Below are positions 44,275-52,782 of a stretch of DNA of 64,000 bases, in pieces. The notes below the pieces were generated by a model that saw only the letters and a program-made list of their open reading frames with translations, had not been told where the DNA came from and did no database searches. Source of the DNA: Actinotignum timonense. GTDB lineage: Bacteria > Actinomycetota > Actinomycetes > Actinomycetales > Actinomycetaceae. The first letter of the stretch is position 1. Each line of letters begins with the position of its first letter. The DNA lies in contig NZ_LT706966.1 in NCBI RefSeq assembly GCF_900155575.1, forward strand, positions 131,030 through 195,029, given 5' to 3'. A program made the position numbers and the translations under genes.

Positions 44275-46434
44275 TTAAGCGCAGGGACCGTCCATGTGCT
44301 TGACGCGGGAAATGATTTCCTCATGCCGGCCGTGCACCATGGGGCGCTTGACCGGGTTACCGAGGTACCCGCAGGTGCGCTTGACAACATCGCAACGGTC
44401 GGGATCATCATTGCCGCAATTCGGGCACTTGAAACCTTCCGCCGTGGGATCGAATTCCCCGTTGAAGCCGCACTCGTAGCACTTATCAATAGGAGTATTG
44501 GTGCCCAGGTAGGCCACCTTATCGTAAGCGTAATCCCAGACCGCTTCCAGAGCCGCGGTGTTGTGGGTCAGCTTGGGGTACTCGCAGTAGTGGATGAAAC
44601 CACCCTTGGTGTACTCCGCGTAGGGCGCTTCGAAGTCAATCTTCTCAAAGGGAGTGATCTTCTTGCGCACATCGTAGTGGAAGGAGTTCGTATAGTAATC
44701 CTTCGCGGTGATATCCGGAACCGCACCGAAACGCTCGCGATCCATGGAGCAGAAACGGTTGGTGAGGGATTCGGCCGGGGTGGAGTACACGGAGAACCAG
44801 TAGGGGTACTCCTTCTTCCACTGGTCAGCGTACGCACTCAAGCGGCGCACGATATCCAGGGTGAATTCCTTCGCTTCCGCGTTATGCTCCCAATTCGGGC
44901 CGTAGAACGCGGTAGCCGCTTCGTACAGGCCAATGTAGCCAATGGAAAGCGTGGACCGCTGGTTGTGGAAGAACTTTGTGACGTCCTCATCGCCCTCTTC
45001 CGCGCGGATACCCAGGGCACCGTAGCGGTAGAGGATGGGGGCGTTCTCCGGAGTGGCATCCTCACAGCGCTGCGCCCGGTAGACCAGAGCTTCCTTGACC
45101 ACCTGCATGCGCTCATCGAAGATCTTCCAGAAACGCTGCTTATCCCCGCGCGCCTGCAGCGCGATACGCGGCACGTTGAGGGTGACCACGCCCAGGTTAT
45201 TACGCCCGGCGTTCACGGCCTCACCGGTTTCCGGATCCACCCACTTGGGCAGGAAGGAACGGCAACCCATGGGAGCCTTGTAATCACCTTCCAGCTCGGT
45301 GAGGCGATCATAGGAGAGGACGTCCGGGTACATGCGCTTCGTGGAGCATTCCAGGGCCAGCTGCTTGACGTCGTAATTAGGATCCTCAGGGTTGAGGTTA
45401 ACGCCGCGGCGCAGCCCGAAAACGAGCTTCGGGAAGATCGCGGTGTGGCCATCGGCCCCGATGCCCTTAATGCGAATGGTCAGGATGGCCTTCTGGATTT
45501 CCCGCTCGAAACGGTTGGTGCCCAGGCCGAATCCGAGGGTGACGAAAGGAGTCTGCCCGTTCGAGGAGTAGAGCGTATTGATCTCGTACTCCAGGGACTG
45601 CATGGCATCGTAGATGTCCTTCTTCGTCTTTTCCCAGCAGTACTCATCGCGCTTATCTTCGGCAACCCAACGCTGCGCATCCTTGAGGTGCTTGGCGTAA
45701 TTGAGTTCCGCGTAGGGGGCGAGCACTTCATCGCAGCGATCCACCGAGCAGCCACCGTACTGGCTGGAGGCCACATTCGCGATGATCTGAGCGATCTGCG
45801 CGGTAGCGGTGTTAATGGAGCGCGGGGATTCCACCCGGGCGTTACCAATCTGGAAGCCATCACGCAGCATGCCTTCAATATCGATGAGGCAGCAATTGGT
45901 CATGGGCTGGAAGGGGTTGTAATCCAGATCGTGGAAGTGGATATCGCCCTTAATATGCGCATTGGCCACCGCCGGGGGCAGCAGGTACTTGAGGGCGTAC
46001 GCCTTGGCCACCGCACCCGCGGTTAGATCACGCTGGGTGTTAAAAACAGTGGAGTCCTTATTGGCGTTCTCATTGACCACCGTCTTATCGCGCTGCATGA
46101 GCTTATCCAGGGAGCGCGAAATATCCATGGCCTGTTCGCGCGCCGTATCGCGATCGTGGCGGTACTCGATATAGGCGCGCGCCACCTGCGGGTAGCGGGA
46201 TGCCATGAGCACGTTTTCCACTTCCGTTTGGATGGTGGGAACGTCAAGCTTGGCAGCATCAAGATGATCGATTACCGTGCGGGTGGCTTCCTCAACGAAT
46301 GCGTAATCGTCGATGCCCTGGCTGTTCATTGCCAGCGCGATTGCGCGGTAGATCTTACCGGCGTCAAAGCTAACCGACCGACCGTCACGCTTGGTGACGA
46401 CTACCCCCGTGGTCGTTGAGGTATCAATCAACAT
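44275..46434 (-). CDS. nrdD: Anaerobic (class III) ribonucleoside-triphosphate reductase
   Basis: A 719-residue class III RNR. Residues about 6-95 are an ATP-cone regulatory domain (VVTKRDGRSVSFDAGKIYRA), then the ten-stranded barrel with catalytic cysteines. Zinc cysteines are in CYECGFNG and KCPNCGN, and the glycyl radical is G689 in RTCGYLG. It makes dNTPs without oxygen. GGAGG six bases before the ATG at 46434 decides the start. Frames open upstream to 46551 run through the regulatory region. A NrdR-type box lies upstream. Confidence 0.96.
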   Translation of the reverse strand: MLIDTSTTTGVVVTKRDGRSVSFDAGKIYRAIALAMNSQGIDDYAFVEEATRTVIDHLDAAKLDVPTIQTEVENVLMASRYPQVARAYIEYRHDRDTAREQAMDISRSLDKLMQRDKTVVNENANKDSTVFNTQRDLTAGAVAKAYALKYLLPPAVANAHIKGDIHFHDLDYNPFQPMTNCCLIDIEGMLRDGFQIGNARVESPRSINTATAQIAQIIANVASSQYGGCSVDRCDEVLAPYAELNYAKHLKDAQRWVAEDKRDEYCWEKTKKDIYDAMQSLEYEINTLYSSNGQTPFVTLGFGLGTNRFEREIQKAILTIRIKGIGADGHTAIFPKLVFGLRRGVNLNPEDPNYDVKQLALECSTKRMYPDVLSYDRLTELEGDYKAPMGCRSFLPKWVDPETGEAVNAGRNNLGVVTLNVPRIALQARGDKQRFWKIFDERMQVVKEALVYRAQRCEDATPENAPILYRYGALGIRAEEGDEDVTKFFHNQRSTLSIGYIGLYEAATAFYGPNWEHNAEAKEFTLDIVRRLSAYADQWKKEYPYWFSVYSTPAESLTNRFCSMDRERFGAVPDITAKDYYTNSFHYDVRKKITPFEKIDFEAPYAEYTKGGFIHYCEYPKLTHNTAALEAVWDYAYDKVAYLGTNTPIDKCYECGFNGEFDPTAEGFKCPNCGNDDPDRCDVVKRTCGYLGNPVKRPMVHGRHEEIISRVKHMDGPCA

Positions 46435-46456
46435 CTTGTGCCTCCGTAAAATTCGA

Positions 46457-46473
46457 ACACTACATATAGTAGT
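46457..46473. promoter_or_regulatory. Candidate NrdR box upstream of nrdD
   Basis: ACACTACATATAGTAGT at 46457-46473 has perfect 5-bp arms ACTAC/GTAGT around an AT-rich centre, as in NrdR boxes that repress ribonucleotide reductase genes. It lies 23 bases upstream of the nrdD start, overlapping where the promoter or 5' leader would be. NrdR usually binds paired boxes; the palindrome ACACCGGTGT at 46485-46494 is a weak second candidate at non-standard spacing. Confidence 0.55.
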
Positions 46474-46976
46474 CGGCCAGAATGACACCGGTGTGCTTCG
46501 TGCGCCACACGGGTGCGTTTTTTGAGCCGCGCACGCCGTGCCCGACCCCATAAAGGGCGACGCCGCGCCACTCTTGCCCCGCGCCCGCCGAATTTATGAT
46601 GTGCAACACATTTTTTCGGCACCGCGTTTCGCGCTCACCGGGCGAGCTTACCACTACCTATAGGGGCACCACCCACCCGCCACCCCTACATCTTGCGATA
46701 AGTGCGAAACTGGCTCCAAACCGCCACTTCCACCCCAAGCCAGCCCGCGGCCAGCTGGCGGCGTCGTCGTGCTTCATCACCGCAAGCCACCATTTTAGTG
46801 GTCTAGCCCACAAATAGCGCGCTAACGCGAACGTAAGTTAACCCATTACTGTTGCACGCGTTTATTATCGGATGTGGTGGCGTACGCCACCCGGGTACTC
46901 AACCGAGGATCCGCACAAGATGCCAGCGCTGCCGTCCACGCGGACCGCGCCGGCCCATATAAATGGAGTTTCAGCT
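46474..46976. other. Divergent intergenic region between nrdD and cstA
   Basis: About 500 bp with no credible gene. It includes the 10-bp palindrome at 46485-46494 and an inverted repeat ATGTG-n3-CACAT at 46599-46611. The cstA ribosome site TGGAG (46964-46968) is at the right end. The plus-strand frame running into cstA from 46872 is not supported by a ribosome site. Both flanking genes must have promoters here, but no convincing -35/-10 pair is visible. Confidence 0.5.
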
Positions 46977-49448
46977 ATGAGTGCACCAGCTGACACTGCT
47001 CTTCCGAGCTATAGCGAAGAAGAGGAAAAGTATATTATCCGGAACCGCCACGGTGTTCCGGTCGGAACAAAACCGCATACGAAGTGGACGCTGCCGCGCA
47101 TCGCGGTGTGGGTCCTCGTAACAGCCCTCGGCGTTGCGGGCTGGTACATGCTCGCCTTCTATCGCGGTGAACAAGTCAATACCGCGTGGTTCGTGGTGAC
47201 GTCGGTCTGCACCTACATGATCGCCTACCGCTTCTACGCGCTCTTTATTCAAAAAACCATTATGAAGCCCGACGATTCCAACGCGACGCCGGCCGAACGC
47301 ATCAATAACGGACGCGATTTCGACCCGACAAACCGCGTGGTGCTCTACGGGCATCACTTCGCCGCTATCGCCGGCGCCGGCCCGCTGGTGGGCCCGGTGC
47401 TGGCCGCCCAGATGGGCTACCTGCCCGGCACCCTGTGGATTATCTTCGGGGTGTGCGTGGCCGGTGCCGTCCAGGACATGCTCGTCCTCTTCTTCTCCAT
47501 GCGCCGCGGCGGGCGCAGCCTCGGCCAGATGGCCGTGGATGAAATCGGGAAGATCGGCGGGGCCGTGGCCGCGGTCATGATCCTCGTCATGCTCATGATC
47601 GTGCTGGCCGTGCTCGCCATGATCTGCGTGAACGCGCTGGCCGATTCGCCCTGGGGCGTTTTCGCCGTTGGTATGACCATCCCCATCGCGCTGTGCATGG
47701 GCCTGTGGCTGCGTTTCGTGCAGCCCGGCAATATCACGATGGTGTCCATTGTTGGGTTCATTGCGCTGCTCGGTGCGATTATCGGGGGCCGCTACGTGGC
47801 GGAATCCGATTTCGGCCAGGCGTTCCTGCACCTGTCCCCCACCACCCTCGTGTGGTGCATGATTGTGTACGGTTTCTTCGCGGCCGTGCTGCCGGTCTGG
47901 CTGCTCCTCACCCCGCGTGACTACCTGTCCACCTTCATGAAGGTCGGCACCATCGTGGTGCTGGCGCTGGGCATTCTCATCGTGCGCCCGCTGGTGGAAA
48001 TGCCGGCCGTCACCGAATTCGCTTCGAATACGGACGGCCCGGTATTCGCCGGGGAACTCTTCCCCTTCCTCTTTATTACCATCGCCTGCGGGGCGCTTTC
48101 CGGGATGCACGCAACGGTGTCCTCGGGTACTTCCCCGAAGATGATCCAGAAGGAATCCCAGGTCCGCATGATCGGCTACGGCGGCATGCTCATGGAATCC
48201 TTCGTGGCGATTATGGCGCTGGCCGCGGCCTCCTCCCTCAATATGGGTATCTACTTCGGTATGAATACCTCCGAGCACACCACCGATAAGCTGGCGGGCA
48301 CGGCCATCGTGCAGATGACCGATAACCGCTCCGAGCTTTCGGCGGCCGCGGTGCAAAACCTCGCGGTCACCGATACCCACGGCAATTCGGTGGAAGCCCG
48401 CTGGGAATCCTGGGATGAGAACGGCAATGAGAAGACCTACGTGGGAGCGGAGGCCTTCGATAAGGTCGCCGAGGACGTTGGGGAAACCTCCGTCACCTCG
48501 CGTACCGGTGGTGCGCCCACCCTCGCGGTGGCCATCGCCCATATTCTGCACCAGGTAGGCGGCGGCCAGGCCATGATGGGCTTCTGGTACCACTTCGCGA
48601 TTATGTTCGAGGCGCTGTTCATTCTCTCCGCCGTGGACGCCGTGACCCGCGTGGCCCGCTTCCAGCTGGGCGACGCCCTGGGCAATGTGCTGCCCAAGTT
48701 CAAGGATCCCTCCTGGCGAGTGGGCGCGTGGATTACCACGGCCGTGGTGGTGGCGGCCTGGGGTTCGCTGCTGCTCATGGGCGTGACCGACCCGCGCGGC
48801 GGTATCCAAACGCTCTACCCGCTCTTCGGTGTAGCAAACCAGCTCATCGCCGCTTTGGCCCTGATTTTGTGCACCGTGGTGGTGGTCAATAAGGGCTGGG
48901 CGAAGTGGGCCTGGATCCCGGGCATCGCCGCGACCTTCGACCTTGTAGTCACCTTCGCGGCGTCCTGGCAGAAGATCTTCTCCTCCGACGCCGCCATCGG
49001 GTACTTCACCCAGAACACCAACGCGAAGGCAGCGTTGGCGAAGGCGCAGGCCGCCGGGGATACCGAAGCCATCGGCATCCAGTCCGCGATTGTGCGTAAC
49101 ACCTTCATCCAGGGCTGGCTCTCCGTGATCTTCCTGGCCACGGTGGCCTTCGTGCTGGTGTGCGCAATTATCAAGATCATCCGGGTTATCGCCGCGAAGA
49201 AGTACGTGAACTCCGAGGATCCCTACCAGGAGTCCAACTTCTACGCGCCCACCCAGCTCTTCCCGACCAAGTTGGAGAAGAAGGTGGTGGCGGAATACGC
49301 CGTCGTGGGCGACCCGGCTTTGATTCCCGGTTTCGATCACCGTAAGGGTGCGGGCGCGCACGGTTCCGGTTCCGGTACGACGACGCCGCCAGCTGCCAAG
49401 GCGAGCTCTGCCAGCGACTCGGATTCTTCCGGGTCCGCTCAGAGCTAG
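46977..49448 (+). CDS. cstA: CstA-family carbon starvation protein, pyruvate/peptide transporter
   Basis: An 823-residue membrane protein with about 16-18 helices. NNGRDFDPTNRVVLYGHHFAAIAGAGPLVGPVLAAQ is abbreviated here as GHHFAAIAGAGPLVGP, the hallmark CstA segment. Members import pyruvate or peptides in nutrient shortage. A soluble insert of about 80 residues after FGMNTSEHTTDKLAGT and a Ser/Asp-rich tail are present. TGGAG lies 8 bases before the ATG at 46977. The 65-residue partner gene follows after 12 bp, as in enteric cstA-ybdD and btsT-yjiX. Confidence 0.95.
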   Translation: MSAPADTALPSYSEEEEKYIIRNRHGVPVGTKPHTKWTLPRIAVWVLVTALGVAGWYMLAFYRGEQVNTAWFVVTSVCTYMIAYRFYALFIQKTIMKPDDSNATPAERINNGRDFDPTNRVVLYGHHFAAIAGAGPLVGPVLAAQMGYLPGTLWIIFGVCVAGAVQDMLVLFFSMRRGGRSLGQMAVDEIGKIGGAVAAVMILVMLMIVLAVLAMICVNALADSPWGVFAVGMTIPIALCMGLWLRFVQPGNITMVSIVGFIALLGAIIGGRYVAESDFGQAFLHLSPTTLVWCMIVYGFFAAVLPVWLLLTPRDYLSTFMKVGTIVVLALGILIVRPLVEMPAVTEFASNTDGPVFAGELFPFLFITIACGALSGMHATVSSGTSPKMIQKESQVRMIGYGGMLMESFVAIMALAAASSLNMGIYFGMNTSEHTTDKLAGTAIVQMTDNRSELSAAAVQNLAVTDTHGNSVEARWESWDENGNEKTYVGAEAFDKVAEDVGETSVTSRTGGAPTLAVAIAHILHQVGGGQAMMGFWYHFAIMFEALFILSAVDAVTRVARFQLGDALGNVLPKFKDPSWRVGAWITTAVVVAAWGSLLLMGVTDPRGGIQTLYPLFGVANQLIAALALILCTVVVVNKGWAKWAWIPGIAATFDLVVTFAASWQKIFSSDAAIGYFTQNTNAKAALAKAQAAGDTEAIGIQSAIVRNTFIQGWLSVIFLATVAFVLVCAIIKIIRVIAAKKYVNSEDPYQESNFYAPTQLFPTKLEKKVVAEYAVVGDPALIPGFDHRKGAGAHGSGSGTTTPPAAKASSASDSDSSGSAQS

Positions 49449-49460
49449 GAGATCAGGCCA

Positions 49461-49658
49461 ATGTTCATGACCCAGCTCCGCGCCTTCGCGGCGCACGCTC
49501 GCGGCCTGTGGCGGGATTTCACCGGCGAATCGGCTTACGAGAAATACGTAGCCCGGCACGCCCGTGAACATCCCGATCATCCGCCGCTCGCCAAGCGCGA
49601 GTTCTGGCGCCAGCGCGCAGCCTTCGACGAGGAGAATGTCTCCACCGGCTGCTGCTAA
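49461..49658 (+). CDS. YbdD/YjiX-family small protein
   Basis: A 65-residue protein with GESAYEKYVARH and EFWRQRAAF, the pattern of the YbdD/YjiX (DUF466) family that accompanies CstA-type transporters. It is probably a small cytoplasmic regulator or stabiliser of the transporter. AGGAG follows the cstA stop. It ends with two cysteines, which is uncommon in the family. Confidence 0.9.
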   Translation: MFMTQLRAFAAHARGLWRDFTGESAYEKYVARHAREHPDHPPLAKREFWRQRAAFDEENVSTGCC

Positions 49659-49698
49659 GCGCTGAGCTTGGCCTTAGACGCCGGACTTGGCGCCGGGC

Positions 49699-49748
49699 GC
49701 TGAGCCGGCCGAATGCGCCGGCCGCTGAGCTGGCCGAATGTGCCGGCT
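49699..49748. repeat. Two tandem 25-bp repeats downstream of the YbdD gene
   Basis: Units 49699-49723 and 49724-49748 share GCTGAGCnGGCCGAATGnGC and differ at three positions. Each contains a GGCCGAATG core with flanking GCCGGC, which is partly palindromic. They may be remnants of duplicated termination structures. Confidence 0.75.
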
Positions 49749-49782
49749 AGCGTTCATCGCCGGGCTGGAAACTGGCCATCCG

Positions 49783-49830
49783 CACCGCTCCCCGAACCTC
49801 GGACTTCGGTCCGCCGTTCGGGGGGCGGTG
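49783..49830 (+). terminator. Long hairpin with a UUCG tetraloop
   Basis: Arms 49783-49797 and 49816-49830 pair over 15 positions with one G-U. Inside them CGGAC-TTCG-GTCCG forms a second stem capped by a stable UUCG loop. Pyrimidine-rich sequence and a T-run (ending about 49860) follow some bases later. It most likely terminates the cstA transcript. Confidence 0.7.
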
Positions 49831-50160
49831 CTTTGTCCCCTTCCTTTGTGTCCCCTTTTTGGCCCACCATCAAAGTGCACATCCACGCACCGTTTTCCCC
49901 GATTATCTGTTCCTGACTTACACTTTGCGCCCCTCGAGGTCCAGGATTTGCACTTTGCGGCCACCGCGCCGGCGCACCCGCCCCGAAAACCCTCACCGCG
50001 GGACCTCGGGCCTAGGCGGCGGGCCCACCCGCCCCTGCGCGGCCACAGTGGCGCCCGCGCAGGAGCGGCGTCGTCGTACCTGGTCCCAAGAACTAGCAGC
50101 CTGGCCGGCATAGGATAAAAGAGAGGCAAAGGAGCCTCATCATTTTATGTCGAGGTAATT
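49831..50160 (+). other. Intergenic region upstream of the pyrophosphatase gene
   Basis: There is no credible gene in this 330 bp. CAAAGTGCA (49871-49879) and its complement TGCACTTTG (49949-49957), with a further ACTTTGCG copy near 49922, form a spaced repeat set of unknown role. Near the right end TAGGAT (50111-50116) fits an actinobacterial -10, and GAGGC-n6-GCCTC (50123-50138) would form a small hairpin in the leader. CGAGGT precedes the start codon. Confidence 0.4.
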
Positions 50161-52782
50161 ATGGGACGTTGTTTTTCTGTATCCACACACAAGAACACCT
50201 CGCGTCCACGCCGGCGGCTGGCCCTGCTCGGGGCGCTCGCGCTGGCTCCCGTTGCCCTAGGTTCGTGCGCCGCCTCCGCGAGCGCGCCCGCCGGTGCGGC
50301 AACTGTGCACGGAGGTGAAGCAAATATCGTATTGCCTGATCTGTCGGGCGTGAGCGCGGTGGGCGGGGTATCCGGCCGGTTGCTCCTCCTTATCGGGGTG
50401 GGCGTCTGCGTGCTGGGGCTGTGCTTCGGGCTCATCACGTATATGAATCTGCGTAAGCTTCCGGTGCATCGGGCCATGGTCGAGGTTGCTGACCTCATTT
50501 ACGAAACCTGCAAAGCCTACCTGGTCAAACAGGGGCGGTTCCTGCTGGTGCTCTGGGCTTTTATTACCGCGGTGATCGTGGTCTATTACAAGTTCCTGGT
50601 GGGCTTCACCTGGGGGAAGCTCGCGATTGTGGTGGCGTTCTCGCTGCTGGGTATGGGTGGCTCGTACGCGGTGGCGTGGTTCGGGATTCGGGTGAATACC
50701 CTGGCCAATGCGCGCACGGCTTTCGCTTCGCTGCGCGGGCGGCCCCTCCCGCTGCACCAGGTGCCGCTGCGTTCGGGGATGTCCATCGGGATGGTGCTCA
50801 TTTCCCTGGAATTGCTCATGATGCTGGTCATTTTGCTGTTCCTGCCCGCGGATGTGGCGGGGGCTTGCTTTATTGGCTTCGCGATCGGGGAATCTCTGGG
50901 TGCTTCGGCGCTGCGCATCGCCGGTGGTATTTTCACGAAGATTGCCGATATTGGCTCCGACCTCATGAAGATCGTCTTCAAAATTGATGAGGACGACCCG
51001 CGTAACCCGGGCGTCATCGCCGATTGCGTGGGCGATAATGCCGGGGATTCGGTAGGTCCCTCCGCGGACGGCTTCGAAACCTACGGGGTGACCGGAGTGG
51101 CGCTGGTGACCTTCATCGTGCTGGCCGTGCATGACCCAGCGCTGCAAGCCACCCTGCTGGTGTGGGTCTTCACGGTGCGGGTGGCCATGATTATCGCCTC
51201 GGCGCTGGCCTACGGCCTCAACGCGCGCCTGGCCGCCACCCGCTACGCGAGCGCCACCACCCTCAATTTCGAAAAACCGCTGAGTTCACTCGTGTGGCTC
51301 ACCTCGATTTTCTGCATTGCTTGCGTGTACGGGATCTCCTGGCTCGTTTTGGGTGGGAACGACGGCGCACTGTGGCTCGCGCTCGCCACTATCGTGACCT
51401 GCGGGACTTTGGCGGGGGCGCTTATCCCCGAGCTGGTCAAGGTCTTCACCTCCACCACTTCGCGGCACGTGCGGGAAGTGGTGAAAAGTTCACGCCAGGG
51501 CGGGGCTTCCCTCAATATTCTGTCCGGTGTGGTGGCCGGGAATTTCTCCGCCTTCTGGCTGGGCATCACCATCGTGGGGCTCATGGCCGGGGCTTTCGTG
51601 ATCGCGGATGCCACGCTCGGTGAGTTCATGCTGGCGCCGGCTGTTTTCGCTTTCGGGCTGGTGGCTTTCGGGTTCCTGGGCATGGGGCCGGTGACCATCG
51701 CGGTGGATTCCTACGGCCCGGTCACCGATAACGCCCAGTCGGTCTACGAGCTTTCCCGTATCGAGGCGCTCCCCAATATCGACGCCGATATTCGCTCCAG
51801 TTTTGGTTTCGCCCCGCAATGGGATCGCGCCAAACTCATGCTGGAGGAGAACGACGGCGCCGGCAATACCTTCAAGGCCACCGCCAAGCCGGTGCTCATC
51901 GGCACCGCGGTGGTGGGTGCTACCACGATGATCTTCTCGATTATTATCGGGCTGACCGGTGGGCTGACCAGCGGGATCGAGATGCTGTCCCTCATGCACG
52001 CCCCGTTCCTGCTGGGGATTATCAGCGGGGGCGCGGTGATCTTCTGGTTCTCCGGGGCGTCGATGCAGGCGGTGACCACGGGGGCGTACCGGGCGGTGGA
52101 GTTCATCAAGGAGTCCATCCATCTGGATAAAAATGCGGAGCGGGCTTCCCACGATGACTCGCGGCGCGTCGTCGAAATTTGTACCCAGTACGCCCAGCAG
52201 GGGATGCTCACCATTTTCCTGGCGGTCTTCTTCGCTACTCTTTCCTTCGCGTTTATCGAGCCGTACTTCTTTATCGGCTACCTCATTTCCATCGCTATTT
52301 TCGGCCTCTACCAGGCGATTTACATGGCGAATGCGGGTGGGGCCTGGGATAACGCTAAGAAGATCGTGGAGGTGGATCTGCACGCGAAGGGCACCGCGCT
52401 CCACGATGCCACCATCGTGGGCGATACCGTGGGTGATCCTTTCAAGGACACCTCCTCGGTGGCCCTCAACCCTATTATTAAGTTCACGACTCTCTTCGGC
52501 CTGCTCGCCGTGGAGCTGGCCGTGAGCCTCAACGCCCAGAATCTCACCGCGGTGGTCACCGGCCTGGCGGTGTGCTTCGGGGCCCTCGCGCTCGTCTTTA
52601 TTTACCGCTCGTTCTACAGCATGCGCATCCAGGCATCCACCGAGGATCCGCTGCTGGACGAACCCGAACCTGAATCTTCGCGTGAATCTTCACCTGAATC
52701 TTCGCCCGTATCCGAACCAGCGCTCGAACCGCATTCCCGGTTTGACACCGGATCCGAACCCGAGAAGGGAGTCCTGGCATGA
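50161..52782 (+). CDS. hppA: Membrane-bound proton/sodium-translocating pyrophosphatase
   Basis: An 873-residue membrane pyrophosphatase with about 16 helices. It couples pyrophosphate hydrolysis to ion pumping. EDDPRNPGVIAD and GDNAGDSVGPSADGFETYG (about 277-309) are the substrate-binding motifs and VGDTVGDPFKDTSSVALNP the C-terminal one. At the potassium-dependence site the motif reads GNTFKATAK (K572, A575): lysine there predicts potassium independence, while the following Ala is the dependent form. The N-terminus has a signal-like helix with lipobox-like LGSC. A Ser/Glu/Pro-rich tail of about 45 residues ends the protein. It overlaps the next gene by 4 bp. Confidence 0.92.
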   Translation: MGRCFSVSTHKNTSRPRRRLALLGALALAPVALGSCAASASAPAGAATVHGGEANIVLPDLSGVSAVGGVSGRLLLLIGVGVCVLGLCFGLITYMNLRKLPVHRAMVEVADLIYETCKAYLVKQGRFLLVLWAFITAVIVVYYKFLVGFTWGKLAIVVAFSLLGMGGSYAVAWFGIRVNTLANARTAFASLRGRPLPLHQVPLRSGMSIGMVLISLELLMMLVILLFLPADVAGACFIGFAIGESLGASALRIAGGIFTKIADIGSDLMKIVFKIDEDDPRNPGVIADCVGDNAGDSVGPSADGFETYGVTGVALVTFIVLAVHDPALQATLLVWVFTVRVAMIIASALAYGLNARLAATRYASATTLNFEKPLSSLVWLTSIFCIACVYGISWLVLGGNDGALWLALATIVTCGTLAGALIPELVKVFTSTTSRHVREVVKSSRQGGASLNILSGVVAGNFSAFWLGITIVGLMAGAFVIADATLGEFMLAPAVFAFGLVAFGFLGMGPVTIAVDSYGPVTDNAQSVYELSRIEALPNIDADIRSSFGFAPQWDRAKLMLEENDGAGNTFKATAKPVLIGTAVVGATTMIFSIIIGLTGGLTSGIEMLSLMHAPFLLGIISGGAVIFWFSGASMQAVTTGAYRAVEFIKESIHLDKNAERASHDDSRRVVEICTQYAQQGMLTIFLAVFFATLSFAFIEPYFFIGYLISIAIFGLYQAIYMANAGGAWDNAKKIVEVDLHAKGTALHDATIVGDTVGDPFKDTSSVALNPIIKFTTLFGLLAVELAVSLNAQNLTAVVTGLAVCFGALALVFIYRSFYSMRIQASTEDPLLDEPEPESSRESSPESSPVSEPALEPHSRFDTGSEPEKGVLA

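Noticed and set aside
44239-46026. A 595-residue plus-strand open frame across nrdD
   Set aside because: Antisense shadow of NrdD, whose glycyl, zinc and ATP-cone motifs are all intact on the minus strand.
46435-46551. N-terminal extension of NrdD to 46551
   Set aside because: The extension crosses the candidate NrdR box, has no family similarity, and the ATG at 46434 has a strong ribosome site.
46971-49580. An 869-residue open frame on the minus strand across cstA
   Set aside because: It is exactly antisense to a clear CstA protein, rich in His/Gly/Asp/Glu with no membrane or domain pattern, and arises from GC bias at third codon positions.
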